A stretch of DNA of 64,000 nucleotides from Actinomyces slackii (GCF_900637295.1 NZ_LR134363.1:1116001-1180000), one strand, 5' to 3'; counted from the first letter of the stretch, positions 25,767 through 34,816 are shown. Numbers and translations are program-made. Notes: generated by a model from the letters alone, not told the origin.

Positions 25767-26435
25767 CTACTCCTGGGGCGCGTCCAGGCGGTAGCCGACA
25801 TTGCGCACCGTGCCGATGAGGTTGTCGTGCTCGGTGCCCAGCTTGGCGCGCAGGCGGCGGATATGGACATCGACGGTGCGCGAGCCGCCGATGTAGTCCT
25901 CGCCCCAGACCTCGTCCAGCAGGTTCTGGCGGGTCAGGACCCGGCCGTGGTTGGCGGCCAGGTACTTCAGCAGCTGGAACTCCTTGTAGGTCAGGTCCAG
26001 GATGGCCCCGCGCAGGCGGGCCGTGTAGGCGGTGGTGTCGATGACCAGGTCGCCGACCTCGATGAGATCGCCGTCCACGGACTCGACCACCGGGACGTGG
26101 GCGCGCAGCAGGCGCATCCGCGCCGAGAGCTCAGCGGGACCGGCGTCGGCCATGACGAAGTCGGCCGCCCCCCAGTCGCTCTGGACCACGGCCACCCCGC
26201 CCTCCTCCAGGATGAGGATGATGGGCGGGCAGTCCATGGGGCCGGTGAAGAGCTGGCACAGGGCGCGCGCCCGGGTCAGGTCGCCGCGGGCGTCGATCAT
26301 GACGACGTCGGCCGAGTCCACCGCCACATAGGAGGAGGGGATGGGGGCCAGGCACTCGACCTCGGAGTCCAGGAGGGCGGCGGCGGGCAGAACGCTGGTG
26401 GCAGTGGTCTCCCGTGTGAACATGATGATTCGCAT
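25767..26435 (-). CDS. glnR: GlnR-like orphan OmpR-family regulator
   Basis: A 222-residue winged-helix regulator. The N-terminal half is an atypical receiver: SADVVMIDARGDLTRARALCQLF and WGAADFVMADAGPAEL align with actinobacterial GlnR, which acts without phosphorylation. The C-terminal DNA-binding domain has LTYKEFQLLKYLAANHGRV, LLDEVWGEDYIGGSRTVDVH and IGTVRNVGYRL. GlnR controls nitrogen and, in some species, phosphate-linked genes. The start at 26435 is supported by AAGGAGG 8 nt upstream; longer frames lack this. It lies next to the phosphate cluster. Confidence 0.82.
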   Translation of the reverse strand: MRIIMFTRETTATSVLPAAALLDSEVECLAPIPSSYVAVDSADVVMIDARGDLTRARALCQLFTGPMDCPPIILILEEGGVAVVQSDWGAADFVMADAGPAELSARMRLLRAHVPVVESVDGDLIEVGDLVIDTTAYTARLRGAILDLTYKEFQLLKYLAANHGRVLTRQNLLDEVWGEDYIGGSRTVDVHIRRLRAKLGTEHDNLIGTVRNVGYRLDAPQE

Positions 26436-26560
26436 GGAGCCCTCCTTCCCTTGCGCATCACTCCAGGTCAGGCGCGCCGCCGGTGCCCGAGGGCGGCGGC
26501 GGCGCGGCTGGGAGCAAGTCAACCACATCGCCGCTCACCGGGTATGGAACGATGCTGCTT

Positions 26561-27532
26561 GTGAGCACCCGCAAACGACCCTCCCGATCGGCCGCCTCCT
26601 CCCGGCGCGCCGCATCGACCGGCGCCGCCCCGACCGGCGCGCGCCCAGACGACCAGGACGCGGCGCCGGCCCCCGAGCCCATGGGGCGTACCATCGAGCT
26701 GGGCCCCGAGCTGCCCCCCGACGCCGTGCCGGTGGAGCCGGGCGCCGCCGACCCCGCCTGGACCCGCCTGGCCGTGGCCGGCCTGGTCCCGGTGCTCCTG
26801 GCCGTGGGCGCCGCCCTTCCGGACTGGGTGCGCCTGGTCCTCCTGATGGTGCTCATCCCGGCCGCCGCCCAGGGCTGGCCGGCGCTGCTGCGCGCCCGCC
26901 ACGACCGCGGCGCCTCCATTGTCATGACCCTGGCCGGCTGGGCGGCCGCCGGTCTGGTCTTCGTCCTGCATGACCTGGGGGCGGCGGGGATCGTCATGGC
27001 CCTGTCCATCATCGCCACCTTCCTGGCCCAGATGGCGCGCCGCGACGGCAGGCCCGGCCTGGTCGAGGACGTCTCCTCCACCGTCACCGGATGCCTCACG
27101 GTGATCTCGGGAGCCGCCTGGTGCGCCCTGGAGTCGGGGCTGGCCGACCCGGCTGTCATCGTGCCGACCTGCCTGGCGCTGTTCGTCGGGGCGCTGCTGT
27201 CCGTCCTGGAGATGCGGGCCACCGCGCTGGAGCTGCTGACCGTCACCGTGCCGGCCCTGGTGGCCGGCATCGCCGGAGGGGTGCTGGCCTCGGGAGGGTT
27301 CTTCGGCCCGGCGCATATGGGGACCGCCGCCGCCGCTCAGAGCGCCGCGGCCTGCCTCATCGTGGGCTTCGTGGCCGGCGTGCTCATGGCGGCCGGCAAC
27401 CGCATCCTGTGGACCCACCGCTGGGTGCCGGGCGGCAGGGCGGCGGTGGCCTCAGCCCTGGTGCCGATTCTCGCCGTGGGCATCCCCGTCTACGCCATCG
27501 CCCGGCTCATGGGCAGCTTCATCGCCGGCTAG
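26561..27532 (+). CDS. Multi-pass membrane protein of unknown function
   Basis: A 323-residue protein with a polar, Ala/Arg/Pro-rich N-terminus of about 60 residues and roughly eight membrane helices from residue 70 to the end. No catalytic motif or transporter signature was found. AACGAT at 26548-26553 lies 7 nt before GTG 26561; ATG 26552 is the alternative start. It is divergent from the GlnR-like gene, and there is no clear partner downstream. Confidence 0.65.
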   Translation: MSTRKRPSRSAASSRRAASTGAAPTGARPDDQDAAPAPEPMGRTIELGPELPPDAVPVEPGAADPAWTRLAVAGLVPVLLAVGAALPDWVRLVLLMVLIPAAAQGWPALLRARHDRGASIVMTLAGWAAAGLVFVLHDLGAAGIVMALSIIATFLAQMARRDGRPGLVEDVSSTVTGCLTVISGAAWCALESGLADPAVIVPTCLALFVGALLSVLEMRATALELLTVTVPALVAGIAGGVLASGGFFGPAHMGTAAAAQSAAACLIVGFVAGVLMAAGNRILWTHRWVPGGRAAVASALVPILAVGIPVYAIARLMGSFIAG

Positions 27533-27673
27533 GATCCTCGGCGCACGCGGCAGTCGGTAGCAGTCGGTGCCCGAGCAGGGCGCCCCGCGGGCGGCGTCCG
27601 GCGGCGCCCTGAGCCCGGGGGCGGGCCGGGGCGGGTGCTGACCGGGCCCAGCCCGGGCCCGTAGGCTGCCCCC

Positions 27674-28276
27674 ATGGCATTCACCTTCCCTGACGACCTG
27701 CCCCCCGAGCTCTACCCCCTGGCATGGCTGGTAGGAGCCTGGCGCGGCTACGGCATCCTCACCTACGGGGAGGCCATCCCCGAGCAGGCCGTCTACCAGG
27801 AGATGGTCTTCGACCACGACGACGGCCCCTACCTGCGCCAGCGCACCACCATCTGGACCGTGGACGCCACCCGCAGCCAGAACCTGGACTTCGAGATGCC
27901 GGGGCTGACCGGCGCCGACCTGCTCACCCCCGCCCAGATCTGGTCCACCGAGACCGCCTACTGGCGCCCCGTGGGCCAGGAGGCCCCCGATGCCGACGAC
28001 GCCGACACGACCACCCCCGTCACGAGCCTGGAGCTCATCTCCGCCGACCCCGCCGGGCATGTGGGCGTCTGGGAGGGCTGGATCCAGGGGCCGCGCGCCC
28101 AGGTGGGCACGCAGGCCGTGGGCCGCACCCGCAGCTCCGCGCCGGTCACCGAGATGACCCGGATGTTCGGCCTGGTGGGCGGGGACCTCATGTGGACCCA
28201 GGACATGGCGGCCTTCGGCGTGGAGGACCTGAGCACCTACGCCTCGGGCCGCCTGGGCCGGGTCGAGGATGAGTGA
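27674..28276 (+). CDS. Nitrobindin-fold (FABP-like, DUF1794) protein
   Basis: A 200-residue beta-barrel protein. The N-terminal LAWLVGAWRGYGILTYGEA is the family hallmark (xWLxGxWxGxG), and RQRTTIWT, VWEGWIQGPRAQV and MWTQDMAAFG follow the nitrobindin pattern. In heme-binding members an axial His sits near the C-terminus; here the equivalent stretch reads VEDLSTYASGRLGR with Tyr, so heme binding is doubtful. TAGGCT (27662-27667) is 6 nt before the ATG. The next gene begins 82 nt downstream. Confidence 0.8.
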   Translation: MAFTFPDDLPPELYPLAWLVGAWRGYGILTYGEAIPEQAVYQEMVFDHDDGPYLRQRTTIWTVDATRSQNLDFEMPGLTGADLLTPAQIWSTETAYWRPVGQEAPDADDADTTTPVTSLELISADPAGHVGVWEGWIQGPRAQVGTQAVGRTRSSAPVTEMTRMFGLVGGDLMWTQDMAAFGVEDLSTYASGRLGRVEDE

Positions 28277-28358
28277 GGGGCCGGCTGGGACTCGCTGCGA
28301 GACCGGCCCGGACGAGCCGGACGAGATCGACCAGAGACCAGACCAGAAGGGAGCACGC

Positions 28359-29507
28359 ATGCGCACCTCACCGCTGCTGGGGCGCCCCGGCGCCGTCGCC
28401 AACCCCGAGGGGGACCCGGACGCCGCCGTGCCGGCCCACCTCGGCGACCCCCTGCGCGAGCAGGCCGCCCTCGCCCGGGGACAGGCCGCGAGTCCCCTGG
28501 CCCGCGACGTCGTCGCGGTCACCGGGCCGGACCGCCTGAGCTGGCTGACCACCCTGTCCAGCCAGTCCCTGACCGGCCTGGCCCCCGGCGACGGCGGAGC
28601 GGAGGCCCTCCTGCTGGACGCCAACGGCCGCATCACCCACGCCCTGGCCGCCCTGGACGACGGCGAGCGCCTGCTCCTGGTGACCGAGGCCGGCTCGGGC
28701 GGTGATCTGGTCGCTTTCCTGGAGCGGATGCGCTTCATGCTGCGCGTCGAGGTGGGCCTGGATGAGGGCCTCGCCGTCCTGGGGGCGCTGGGGCCGGGGC
28801 TGGAGGCCCTGGAGGAGGCGGCCAGGAGCGCGGGGGCCCACGCGGGCACATGGCGCGACCCCTGGCCCGGCGTGGTGGCCGGCGGCACCAGCTATGACGC
28901 GGGCCTGGAGGCCTTCACCCACCCGGGGGCCGACTACCGGGCGGGAATGGTCCTCCTGCCGGTCGACGCCGTGGACGGGGTCCTTGACGCCCTCCTGGCC
29001 CAGGGCGGGTCCCTGGCGGGATCGTTGGCCTGGGAGGCGCTGCGCGTCGAGGCCGGCCGGCCCCGCCGCGCTCGGGAGGCCGACGAGCGGGCCATCCCCC
29101 ACGAGCTGGACTGGCTGCGCACCGCCGTTCACCTGACCAAGGGCTGCTACCCGGGCCAGGAGACCATCGCCCGCACCCTCAACCTGGGCCGGCCCCCGCG
29201 GCGCCTGACCATCCTCCAGCTCGACGGCCTGGGCGGGGAGATGCCCGTCCCCGGGGCCGTCGTGCGCCTGGGGGAGCGGGGCGTGGGGACGGTGACCTCC
29301 GTGGTGCGCCACCACGAGCTGGGTCCCATGGCGCTGGCCCTGCTGCGTCGGGCCGTCCCCCTGTCCGAGCAGCTGACCGTGGAGCTGCCCGAGGGGGCGG
29401 GGCGCGTGGACGCCGCCCAGGAGCCGTTGGTCTCCCCCGAGGGTCGGGCCCAGGCCAGCCCCGCCCAGCGCCCGGGAGCCGAGCTGCGCACCGGCCTACT
29501 GCGCTGA
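28359..29507 (+). CDS. ygfZ: YgfZ/GcvT-fold tetrahydrofolate-binding protein
   Basis: A 382-residue protein of the YgfZ/IBA57 family, which supports Fe-S cluster enzymes with folate. The diagnostic motif KGCYPGQETIART is present at about residues 263-275, and DRLSWLTTLSSQ resembles the N-terminal family motif. ATG 28359 with AAGGGAG upstream was preferred to a frame extension reaching back into the preceding gene. The Sfp-type transferase follows after 9 nt. Confidence 0.88.
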   Translation: MRTSPLLGRPGAVANPEGDPDAAVPAHLGDPLREQAALARGQAASPLARDVVAVTGPDRLSWLTTLSSQSLTGLAPGDGGAEALLLDANGRITHALAALDDGERLLLVTEAGSGGDLVAFLERMRFMLRVEVGLDEGLAVLGALGPGLEALEEAARSAGAHAGTWRDPWPGVVAGGTSYDAGLEAFTHPGADYRAGMVLLPVDAVDGVLDALLAQGGSLAGSLAWEALRVEAGRPRRAREADERAIPHELDWLRTAVHLTKGCYPGQETIARTLNLGRPPRRLTILQLDGLGGEMPVPGAVVRLGERGVGTVTSVVRHHELGPMALALLRRAVPLSEQLTVELPEGAGRVDAAQEPLVSPEGRAQASPAQRPGAELRTGLLR

Positions 29508-29516
29508 GGGGCGCCC

Positions 29517-30263
29517 ATGCAACGGGAGACCGAGGCATCCACGGGGCGTCCCGGCGCTGAGATGAGCAGCCATCACGACCTCGGTGGAGGCGTGAGCCCG
29601 CAGGAGCAGTGGCTGCGGTCGCTGCTGCCGCCGTCGGTTGCTGTGGTCGAGACGACGACGGACCGCGACCTCCCCCTGGCCCGGGCCGAGCGCGAGGCTG
29701 TGGCCAGGGCCGTCGAGCGCAGGCGCGCGGAGTTCACCACTGTGCGCTGGTGCGCCGCGCAGGCACTGGGCGAACTGGGGCATGAGCGCCCCGTGCAGGT
29801 TCCCGGTCCGCATGGCGAGCCGGTGTGGCCGGCCGGGGTTGTCGGCTCGATGACCCACTGCCAGGGATACCGCGCCGCCGCCGTGGCCCGGCGCGCGGAC
29901 ATGGACTCCATCGGCATCGACGCTGAGCCCAATGACGGCCTTCCTCCCGGACTGCTCGATGAGGTGGCCTCACAGGGGGAGTGCCGTGCCTGTGCGGATC
30001 TGGCCGCCCGGTGCCCTGGCGTTGCCTTCGACCGCCTGCTGTTCAGCATCAAGGAATGCGTGTTCAAGGCCTGGTTCCCGCGCGAGGGAGGGTGGCTCGA
30101 CTTCAGCGACGCTGAGGTCGCCATCAGCGCTGACGGCCGGTTCTCGGCTCTGGTGAGCAGGAGGGGGACGAGCCGCAGGCTCCTGGGCGGACGATGGTTG
30201 GCCAAGGACGGCCTGCTGGTCGCCGCGCTGACGGTCCCCGCCGGCGGCTGGGACCGATCCTGA
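29517..30263 (+). CDS. 4'-phosphopantetheinyl transferase (Sfp/EntD type)
   Basis: A 248-residue enzyme that moves the phosphopantetheine arm of CoA onto carrier proteins. Motifs: GSMTHCQGYRAAAV, IGIDAEP (metal-binding Asp and Glu) and FSIKECVFKAWFP with Glu and Lys. The EntD-like layout suggests a partner in siderophore, peptide or fatty-acid synthesis, none of which lies in the window. An internal ATG at 29562 is an alternative start. It overlaps the YgfZ transcript. Confidence 0.88.
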   Translation: MQRETEASTGRPGAEMSSHHDLGGGVSPQEQWLRSLLPPSVAVVETTTDRDLPLARAEREAVARAVERRRAEFTTVRWCAAQALGELGHERPVQVPGPHGEPVWPAGVVGSMTHCQGYRAAAVARRADMDSIGIDAEPNDGLPPGLLDEVASQGECRACADLAARCPGVAFDRLLFSIKECVFKAWFPREGGWLDFSDAEVAISADGRFSALVSRRGTSRRLLGGRWLAKDGLLVAALTVPAGGWDRS

Positions 30264-30318
30264 ATGGGGTCGGAGGGCTGAGAGGGCGGGGGAACTAATG
30301 GTGTTATTCATGTGGGGG

Positions 30319-30670
30319 TTACCAGCCTGTTCTGTAGAGTTCGAGTTTGGTGATCAGGGTGATGATGTTGGGGAGATATGCCAGGCGGTGGCGGTAGCCG
30401 GTGGATAGGATCCGCGATTTCTTCAGTACTGCGATGGTGTGCTCGATGGCGGCGCGCGTCGTTGAAGGAGTCGATGGCTTTATCGATCATGCCGACGGCT
30501 TCAGGAGGCGTGGGTCTCTCGGACCTCCCCTCGATTCCAGGAACCGGGACCTTGGTCAGGACGCCGCTAGCCTTATCCTCGACGAGCCTCTTCACTTTAC
30601 CGGCACGATCCGGGTTCTCCTCGTCGACCAGGATGAGGTGCGCTCGCGACCGGAGGAGGGGCAGCCGCCG
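30319..30670 (-). pseudogene. Transposase fragment (IS5-like C-terminus) fused to an unknown piece
   Basis: On the minus strand bases 30319-30462 encode TRAAIEHTIAVLKKSRILST, then YRHRLAYLPNIITLITKLEL and a stop: the C-terminal end of a DDE transposase of the IS5/IS4-like group. Further upstream the frame changes and a conserved-looking but unidentified stretch appears (LILVDEENPDRAGKVKRLVE, then TKVPVPGIEGRSERPTPPEA). No start and no inverted repeats were found. This 477-nt gap between two genes is IS debris. Confidence 0.6.
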
Positions 30671-30740
30671 GCCGCACTGCTTCTCCCCGGCCCCCGCCAC
30701 GCCGTATGATCGGCGTACGCAATAGACGGAGTGGTTTCTC

Positions 30741-31403
30741 ATGCCCATCACCGACGCCATGCGTACCCGGCACGTGGTGCGCCAGTACCTTGATACTCCC
30801 CTCGACGACCTCGCCGCTGCCCTGCTGGCCCGCGTCGAGGAGGCCAACGCCTCTCACGGCACGGATATCCACCTGCTGGCCGGCAGCGCGCGCGTCTTCG
30901 GACCGCTGTGGGGCACGGTGCGAGCCCGTAGCGTGCGCAACTGCCTGGTCATGGCCGGCCCGGACACGCCTGACCTCGACGAGCGACTCGGTCACGCCGG
31001 CGCTGGCCTCATGCTCGCCGCGCAGGAGCTCGGGCTCAACACGTGGTGGGTCGGCGGGACCTTCTCCAAGAGAGCAGCCGCCAGGGCCAGTGGCGCCACG
31101 GGGCGGGTGGTCGCCGTCGTCGCCCTCGGTTACGGCGCCACCCAGGGCACCGCGCACGACTCCAAGCGCCCCGAGGAGGTCGCCTCCTACGAGGGCGAGC
31201 CCCCAGCGTGGTTCACTCAGGGGGTCGAGGCGGCACTGCTCGCGCCGACCGCCTTCGGCAAGCAGGCCTTCACCCTGGCCGGCAGGGACGGCGAGGTGAT
31301 GATCACCTGCGAGGAGGGCGACTACGCGGGCCAGGACCGCGGCATCGTCAAGTACTTCTTCGAGGTCGGCGCCGGCCGCGACAACTTCCGCTGGGCCTCT
31401 TGA
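30741..31403 (+). CDS. Nitroreductase family protein
   Basis: A 220-residue flavoprotein. The start MRTRHVVRQYLDTPL is the nitroreductase N-terminal FMN-binding pattern (RRSxRxF-like), and HAGAGLMLAAQELGLNTWWVGG is the conserved middle helix. The layout resembles the TM1586-type subgroup, in which one chain carries two half-domains. The substrate is unknown. A GGAGTGG ribosome site and GTATGAT upstream support the start. It is flanked by IS debris on both sides and may be an accessory gene. Confidence 0.8.
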   Translation: MPITDAMRTRHVVRQYLDTPLDDLAAALLARVEEANASHGTDIHLLAGSARVFGPLWGTVRARSVRNCLVMAGPDTPDLDERLGHAGAGLMLAAQELGLNTWWVGGTFSKRAAARASGATGRVVAVVALGYGATQGTAHDSKRPEEVASYEGEPPAWFTQGVEAALLAPTAFGKQAFTLAGRDGEVMITCEEGDYAGQDRGIVKYFFEVGAGRDNFRWAS

Positions 31404-31440
31404 CCAGTCCTGCCTCTCGGCGGGCGCACGCCCCTGCCGC

Positions 31441-31512
31441 ATGACCCGCTTCTCAGCGATGCTGGACGCCTGCGTGCTCGTCCCAGTGACGCTCGCCGAC
31501 ACTCTCCGGAGG
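31441..31512 (+). pseudogene. Duplicated 5' fragment of the PIN toxin gene
   Basis: About 72 bases encoding MTRFSAMLDACVLVPVTLAD are nearly identical to the start of the PIN gene at 32472. After ADTLRRL the reading frame continues into unrelated sequence. It looks like a partial duplication or a rearrangement scar. Confidence 0.7.
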
Positions 31513-31547
31513 CTCCCTACGGAAGGGAAGGGCACGGGGCATGCGAC

Positions 31548-31836
31548 CTACTTGTCATCATCCCGATCAGCAGGATCACGTTGGCTGTTGCTGTCGAGGC
31601 AGTCGCGTCCGGCGTCGGTGAGCCGGTAGCGCTGGAGGCGGCTGGTTGGCTTGTCCGGGATCGTCCGCTCCAGCGACCCGGCGTCCAGCAGCGGCTGTAC
31701 ATGACGGTTGAGGGCACGGGTCTGATTGACGATGCCGAGTACCTCCATCAGCTGCGCCCCAGCCCCTGGGACAGGTGCCAGGACATCGCGGTCGGCTCCA
31801 AGGGTGACAGTTGCGCAGGCATCCTGGCCCGGCCCC
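31548..31836 (-). pseudogene. C-terminal fragment of an AlbA_2/ATP-binding (RecG-like) protein
   Basis: The minus strand encodes EVLGIVNQTRALNRHVQPLL followed by TIPDKPTSRLQRYRLTDAGR, the C-terminal winged-helix signature of AlbA_2-domain transcriptional or helicase-like proteins often found near toxin-antitoxin loci. No N-terminal part exists nearby; the frame fades upstream of about 31836. It is a remnant. Confidence 0.6.
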
Positions 31837-31956
31837 GGGACGGAATGCTCGGCTGGTCACATGCCCAAGTGGAGCCCGCGCCGCCGACCTGGCTGTCGGC
31901 GAACACACACCTCACGGGCTTTCAGTTTTTTCGATTTCTTGGTTACTGTGTGTGTC

Positions 31957-32454
31957 ATGAGCGCTACGACCACGATGACGCACTCGACGACCCTGCCCCC
32001 TGAGGACCTCGAGCCCATGCTCGACCTGTCCCACTTCCTGGACCAGGTGACAGAGCCGGCCGCGCTTCTCGGGCCCGACGGTCAGACCGTCGGCCTCCCA
32101 TTGGAGGCTTACCAGGTCCTCAGTGACGTCGTCCGCGCCATGTCGCAGGGCCGAGCGATCACCGTCGCGCCCGTCGACCAGATGCTGACGACCCAGGAGG
32201 CCGCGGATTTCCTCGGCATCAGTCGCCCCACCCTTGTCAAGCTCTTGGAATCCGGTCGAATCCCCTTCGAGCGCCCCACAGGAGGCAGGCACCGCCGGGT
32301 CCGGCTCGTTGACGTCGTCGAGTACCAGCGCCAGTCCGCCCAGGAGCGCAGCGACGCCTTGGACGCCATGACTCGCGAGGCGGTCGAGGCTGGCCTGTAC
32401 GACACCACCGCAACGGACTACACAGCCGCCCTGCGACAGGCCCGCAAGGGCTGA
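31957..32454 (+). CDS. Excisionase-type HTH protein, antitoxin of a PIN toxin
   Basis: A 165-residue protein. The second half carries a MerR-like excisionase fold (LTTQEAADFLGISRPTLVKL, then GRIPFERPTGGRHRRVRL). The C-terminal tail (DALDAMTREAVEAGLYD) would bind the toxin. In actinobacteria this family precedes PIN-domain toxins, as here. TACTGT at 31944-31949 lies just before the ATG, in an AT-rich patch unlike the surroundings. The PIN gene begins 17 nt downstream. It probably represses its own operon. Confidence 0.8.
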   Translation: MSATTTMTHSTTLPPEDLEPMLDLSHFLDQVTEPAALLGPDGQTVGLPLEAYQVLSDVVRAMSQGRAITVAPVDQMLTTQEAADFLGISRPTLVKLLESGRIPFERPTGGRHRRVRLVDVVEYQRQSAQERSDALDAMTREAVEAGLYDTTATDYTAALRQARKG

Positions 32455-32471
32455 CGGGACGACGCGCCGAC

Positions 32472-32783
32472 ATGACCCGCTTCTCAGCGATGCTGGACGC
32501 CTGCGTGCTCGTCCCAGTGACGCTTGCTGACACTCTCCTCAGGCTCGCCGAAGACGGCCTCTACCGCCCCTTGTGGAGCACTCGGATCATCGCCGAGACA
32601 GTCCACGCGATCGAACAGGTTCATCCCCAGCTGCCCATCGACGCCATCCAACGCCGAGCCGCTGCCATGGACGCCGCCTTCAGTGACGCCTCAGTGACCG
32701 GCTGGGAGGCGCTGGAACCAGCCATCAGTCTGCCCGATCCAGACGACCGTCACGTCGTCGCGGCCGCCATCATGTGCGATTGA
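32472..32783 (+). pseudogene. Truncated PIN-domain toxin (VapC-like)
   Basis: A 103-codon frame: LDACVLVP (first acidic residue), LYRPLWSTRIIAE, and LPDPDDRHVVAAAI (a further acidic cluster). A complete PIN protein of this group continues for 60-90 more residues with a last Asp motif (xxTxNxxDF); here the frame ends at MCD and runs into an IS1380 fragment. The missing part should abolish RNase activity. Its antitoxin is intact. Confidence 0.78.
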
Positions 32784-32789
32784 GCGGAG

Positions 32790-33060
32790 CGCCTGTGCAT
32801 GTGGTAGCCATGCCGTCAGCGGGTGGAGGCCATAGCCCTTCTTGAAGGTTGGGGCCGCGCCCTCCTTGTCGGAGTGGACATTGACCAGGGTGGCATCAAT
32901 ATCGATCACCTGGGGCCGGGCCGCCGAGGCGCCCGCCCCCGGGGCGTGCCTGCCGGCCAACTTCCACACCCGGGCCCGGGCCACGGCCCGCTCCACCGCA
33001 TTGACCTCACCAGCCCGGGCTCCCGCCCGTGGATACAAGCCTGCTGTAGCCTTCACCCCT
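32790..33060 (-). pseudogene. IS1380-family transposase fragment
   Basis: The minus strand encodes AVARARVWKLAGRHAPGAGA and VIDIDATLVNVHSDKEGAAP, then TFKKGYGLHPLTAW, a central piece of an IS1380 DDE transposase including the first catalytic Asp. Both ends are missing, and it joins the PIN gene at about 32775-32810. The rest of the gap to 33142 has no feature I can name. Confidence 0.72.
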
Positions 33061-33142
33061 ACCGCACCACCCCAACAACGAAAACCCGAGGCTAGGTCGC
33101 CGAATAAGGTCCGGGCATGCCGGTTCCTGCTGTGGGGAGCGT

Positions 33143-33180
33143 GATGCGGAGGGCTGCCTTGTGGGGCAGCCCTCCGCATC
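33143..33180 (-). terminator. Terminator of the surface-protein gene
   Basis: GATGCGGAGGGCTGCC pairs perfectly over 16 bp with GGCAGCCCTCCGCATC around a 6-nt loop, 38 nt after the minus-strand stop at 33218. Confidence 0.75.
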
Positions 33181-33217
33181 ATGTCATGGCGCGCGTCTCA
33201 GTGCCTCTGAGGCGGTC

Positions 33218-34816
33218 TCAGTTCCGCCGGCGGGAGTGGGCCCGCAGCAGCGCCAGGCCTACCAGGACGGTCCCACTGCCCAGGAGGGCGGGAACAACGG
33301 GGCTGGTTCCGGTGCGCGCCAGTGCCGGGCGGTCCTTGGCGCTACCGCTGCCCGCTGAGGGCGCACCAGCACTCGCCGAGCCGGCGGGCGCAGGAGCCGA
33401 CGACGGTGCCGTCGCATTCCCATCCGCCGAGGGGCTGGGCGCGGGAGCGGGGGCCTGCGTGGTGGCCGAGGGAATGGGCTCCGGGTTGGGGGCCTGCGTG
33501 GTAGCTGACGGGTTCGGCTCCGGGCTGGGGGCCTCGGTGGTGGCCGTGGCGGTGGGCTCCGGGTTGGGCTCGGGGTTGGGTGCCTCGGTGGTGGCCGTAG
33601 GGCTGGGCTCGGGGTTGGGGGCCTGCGTGGTCGCGGACGGGGTGGGCTCCGGGCTGGGCTCGGGGGCGGGAGCGGGCGTGTAGGTGTTCTCGATCTCGGC
33701 GCGGGCCGTGGCGCCCGCCGTGATCGTCACCGTGGCCTGGCCGAGCTTGGAGAGCGTGTAGCCCTCGATCTCGGTTCCCTCGCGCTGCTCGACGATCGTG
33801 CAGGTGGTGTCCTTCGGCAGTGAGAACCCGGCGTTGACGGGCTGCCCGTCCGCGCGGACCCTCATCGAGCCCGAGGTCTCGTCAGGGTCGGTGCACGTGT
33901 AGGTGAACACGAACTCCCGATCACCCGCATCAGCCCCTGTCACCGTCTTGACCACGGCGAAGTCACCGCGAAGCTCGGCATAGTGGTTATTCACCGTCAC
34001 AGTCGGGTTCCCCCCATCACCGCGCGTCGCCCTCACCGTCGGCGGCTCACTGGTCGACGCGCCACCATTGACCGAATAGGTCGTGGTCACATCAGCGTTC
34101 AGGAAGTCGGAGTCCACATCCGCCTCCTTGATCACGCAGTCGCTTGCAACGACGGACGTCTTGACCGACTTCCCGTTCTGAACCCAGACCAGGCCCTTCT
34201 GCACCGCGCCGGCATCGGTCGTGCAGGTATAGGTGAACCGGTACTGCTTATAGGTCTTCAGCCACTCACTCGGAGGCTCGCCGGTCACGACCTTCGACAC
34301 CGTGAAATCGCCCGGAATGACGTTGTAGTAGGTGGACAGGTAGACCTTCCTTGTCGGATCGGTCGTGAGAACGCCCTTGTACGGCGTTGAGCTCTGGAAC
34401 GTGAATCCTGGCACGTGCGCGTCTTCGTCCTTCTCAACCCAGAACATGCAGTAGTCGGTTCCCGCGTCGCCAGTGGGGAATTCGAGACGGGTCTCCTCGC
34501 GGCCCTTCAGGGTCACGGTCCCCTCCGCAAAGGCGGTCCCGGCTGGGCTGTAACACTTGTAGGTGTACGTGAAGGTTGGATTGGAGTTCATGAAGGTCTC
34601 AGTCTGATTGGGCACGGAAACCCAACTGAACACAACAGGGGAGGCCTGCACGGTGATGCCCGCAACGTCCTGGGCCATGGCCGGCGGGCGCCCCGCCGGG
34701 ATGAGGGCGGCGATGACCAGGAGGGCGGCGAACAGCGCGCCACGGCGGCGCGAACCACCGCTCCGGTCCCGGCCACGGTGTGCGCGCCCTGTGATGAATG
34801 CGGGCAGACCTCGCAT
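33218..34816 (-). CDS. LPXTG-type cell-wall-anchored surface protein with DUF5979-like repeats
   Basis: A 532-residue protein: signal peptide (basic start, then ALFAALLVIAALIPAG and AMAQ), a globular N-terminal region, and at least two Ig-like DUF5979-type modules beginning GDFTVSKVVTGE and GDFAVVKTVTGA, each ending in NxYxxI-type strands. A Pro/Glu/Thr repeat tract of about 110 residues (PNPEPSPTATTEAP-type units) spans the cell wall. The sorting signal is LARTG followed by a hydrophobic stretch and SRRRN, a sortase substrate. It may be an adhesin or a pilin-like minor subunit. The start MRGLPAF was preferred because it gives a signal peptide at once. An IS3 element sits 89 nt upstream. Confidence 0.8.
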   Translation of the reverse strand: MRGLPAFITGRAHRGRDRSGGSRRRGALFAALLVIAALIPAGRPPAMAQDVAGITVQASPVVFSWVSVPNQTETFMNSNPTFTYTYKCYSPAGTAFAEGTVTLKGREETRLEFPTGDAGTDYCMFWVEKDEDAHVPGFTFQSSTPYKGVLTTDPTRKVYLSTYYNVIPGDFTVSKVVTGEPPSEWLKTYKQYRFTYTCTTDAGAVQKGLVWVQNGKSVKTSVVASDCVIKEADVDSDFLNADVTTTYSVNGGASTSEPPTVRATRGDGGNPTVTVNNHYAELRGDFAVVKTVTGADAGDREFVFTYTCTDPDETSGSMRVRADGQPVNAGFSLPKDTTCTIVEQREGTEIEGYTLSKLGQATVTITAGATARAEIENTYTPAPAPEPSPEPTPSATTQAPNPEPSPTATTEAPNPEPNPEPTATATTEAPSPEPNPSATTQAPNPEPIPSATTQAPAPAPSPSADGNATAPSSAPAPAGSASAGAPSAGSGSAKDRPALARTGTSPVVPALLGSGTVLVGLALLRAHSRRRN

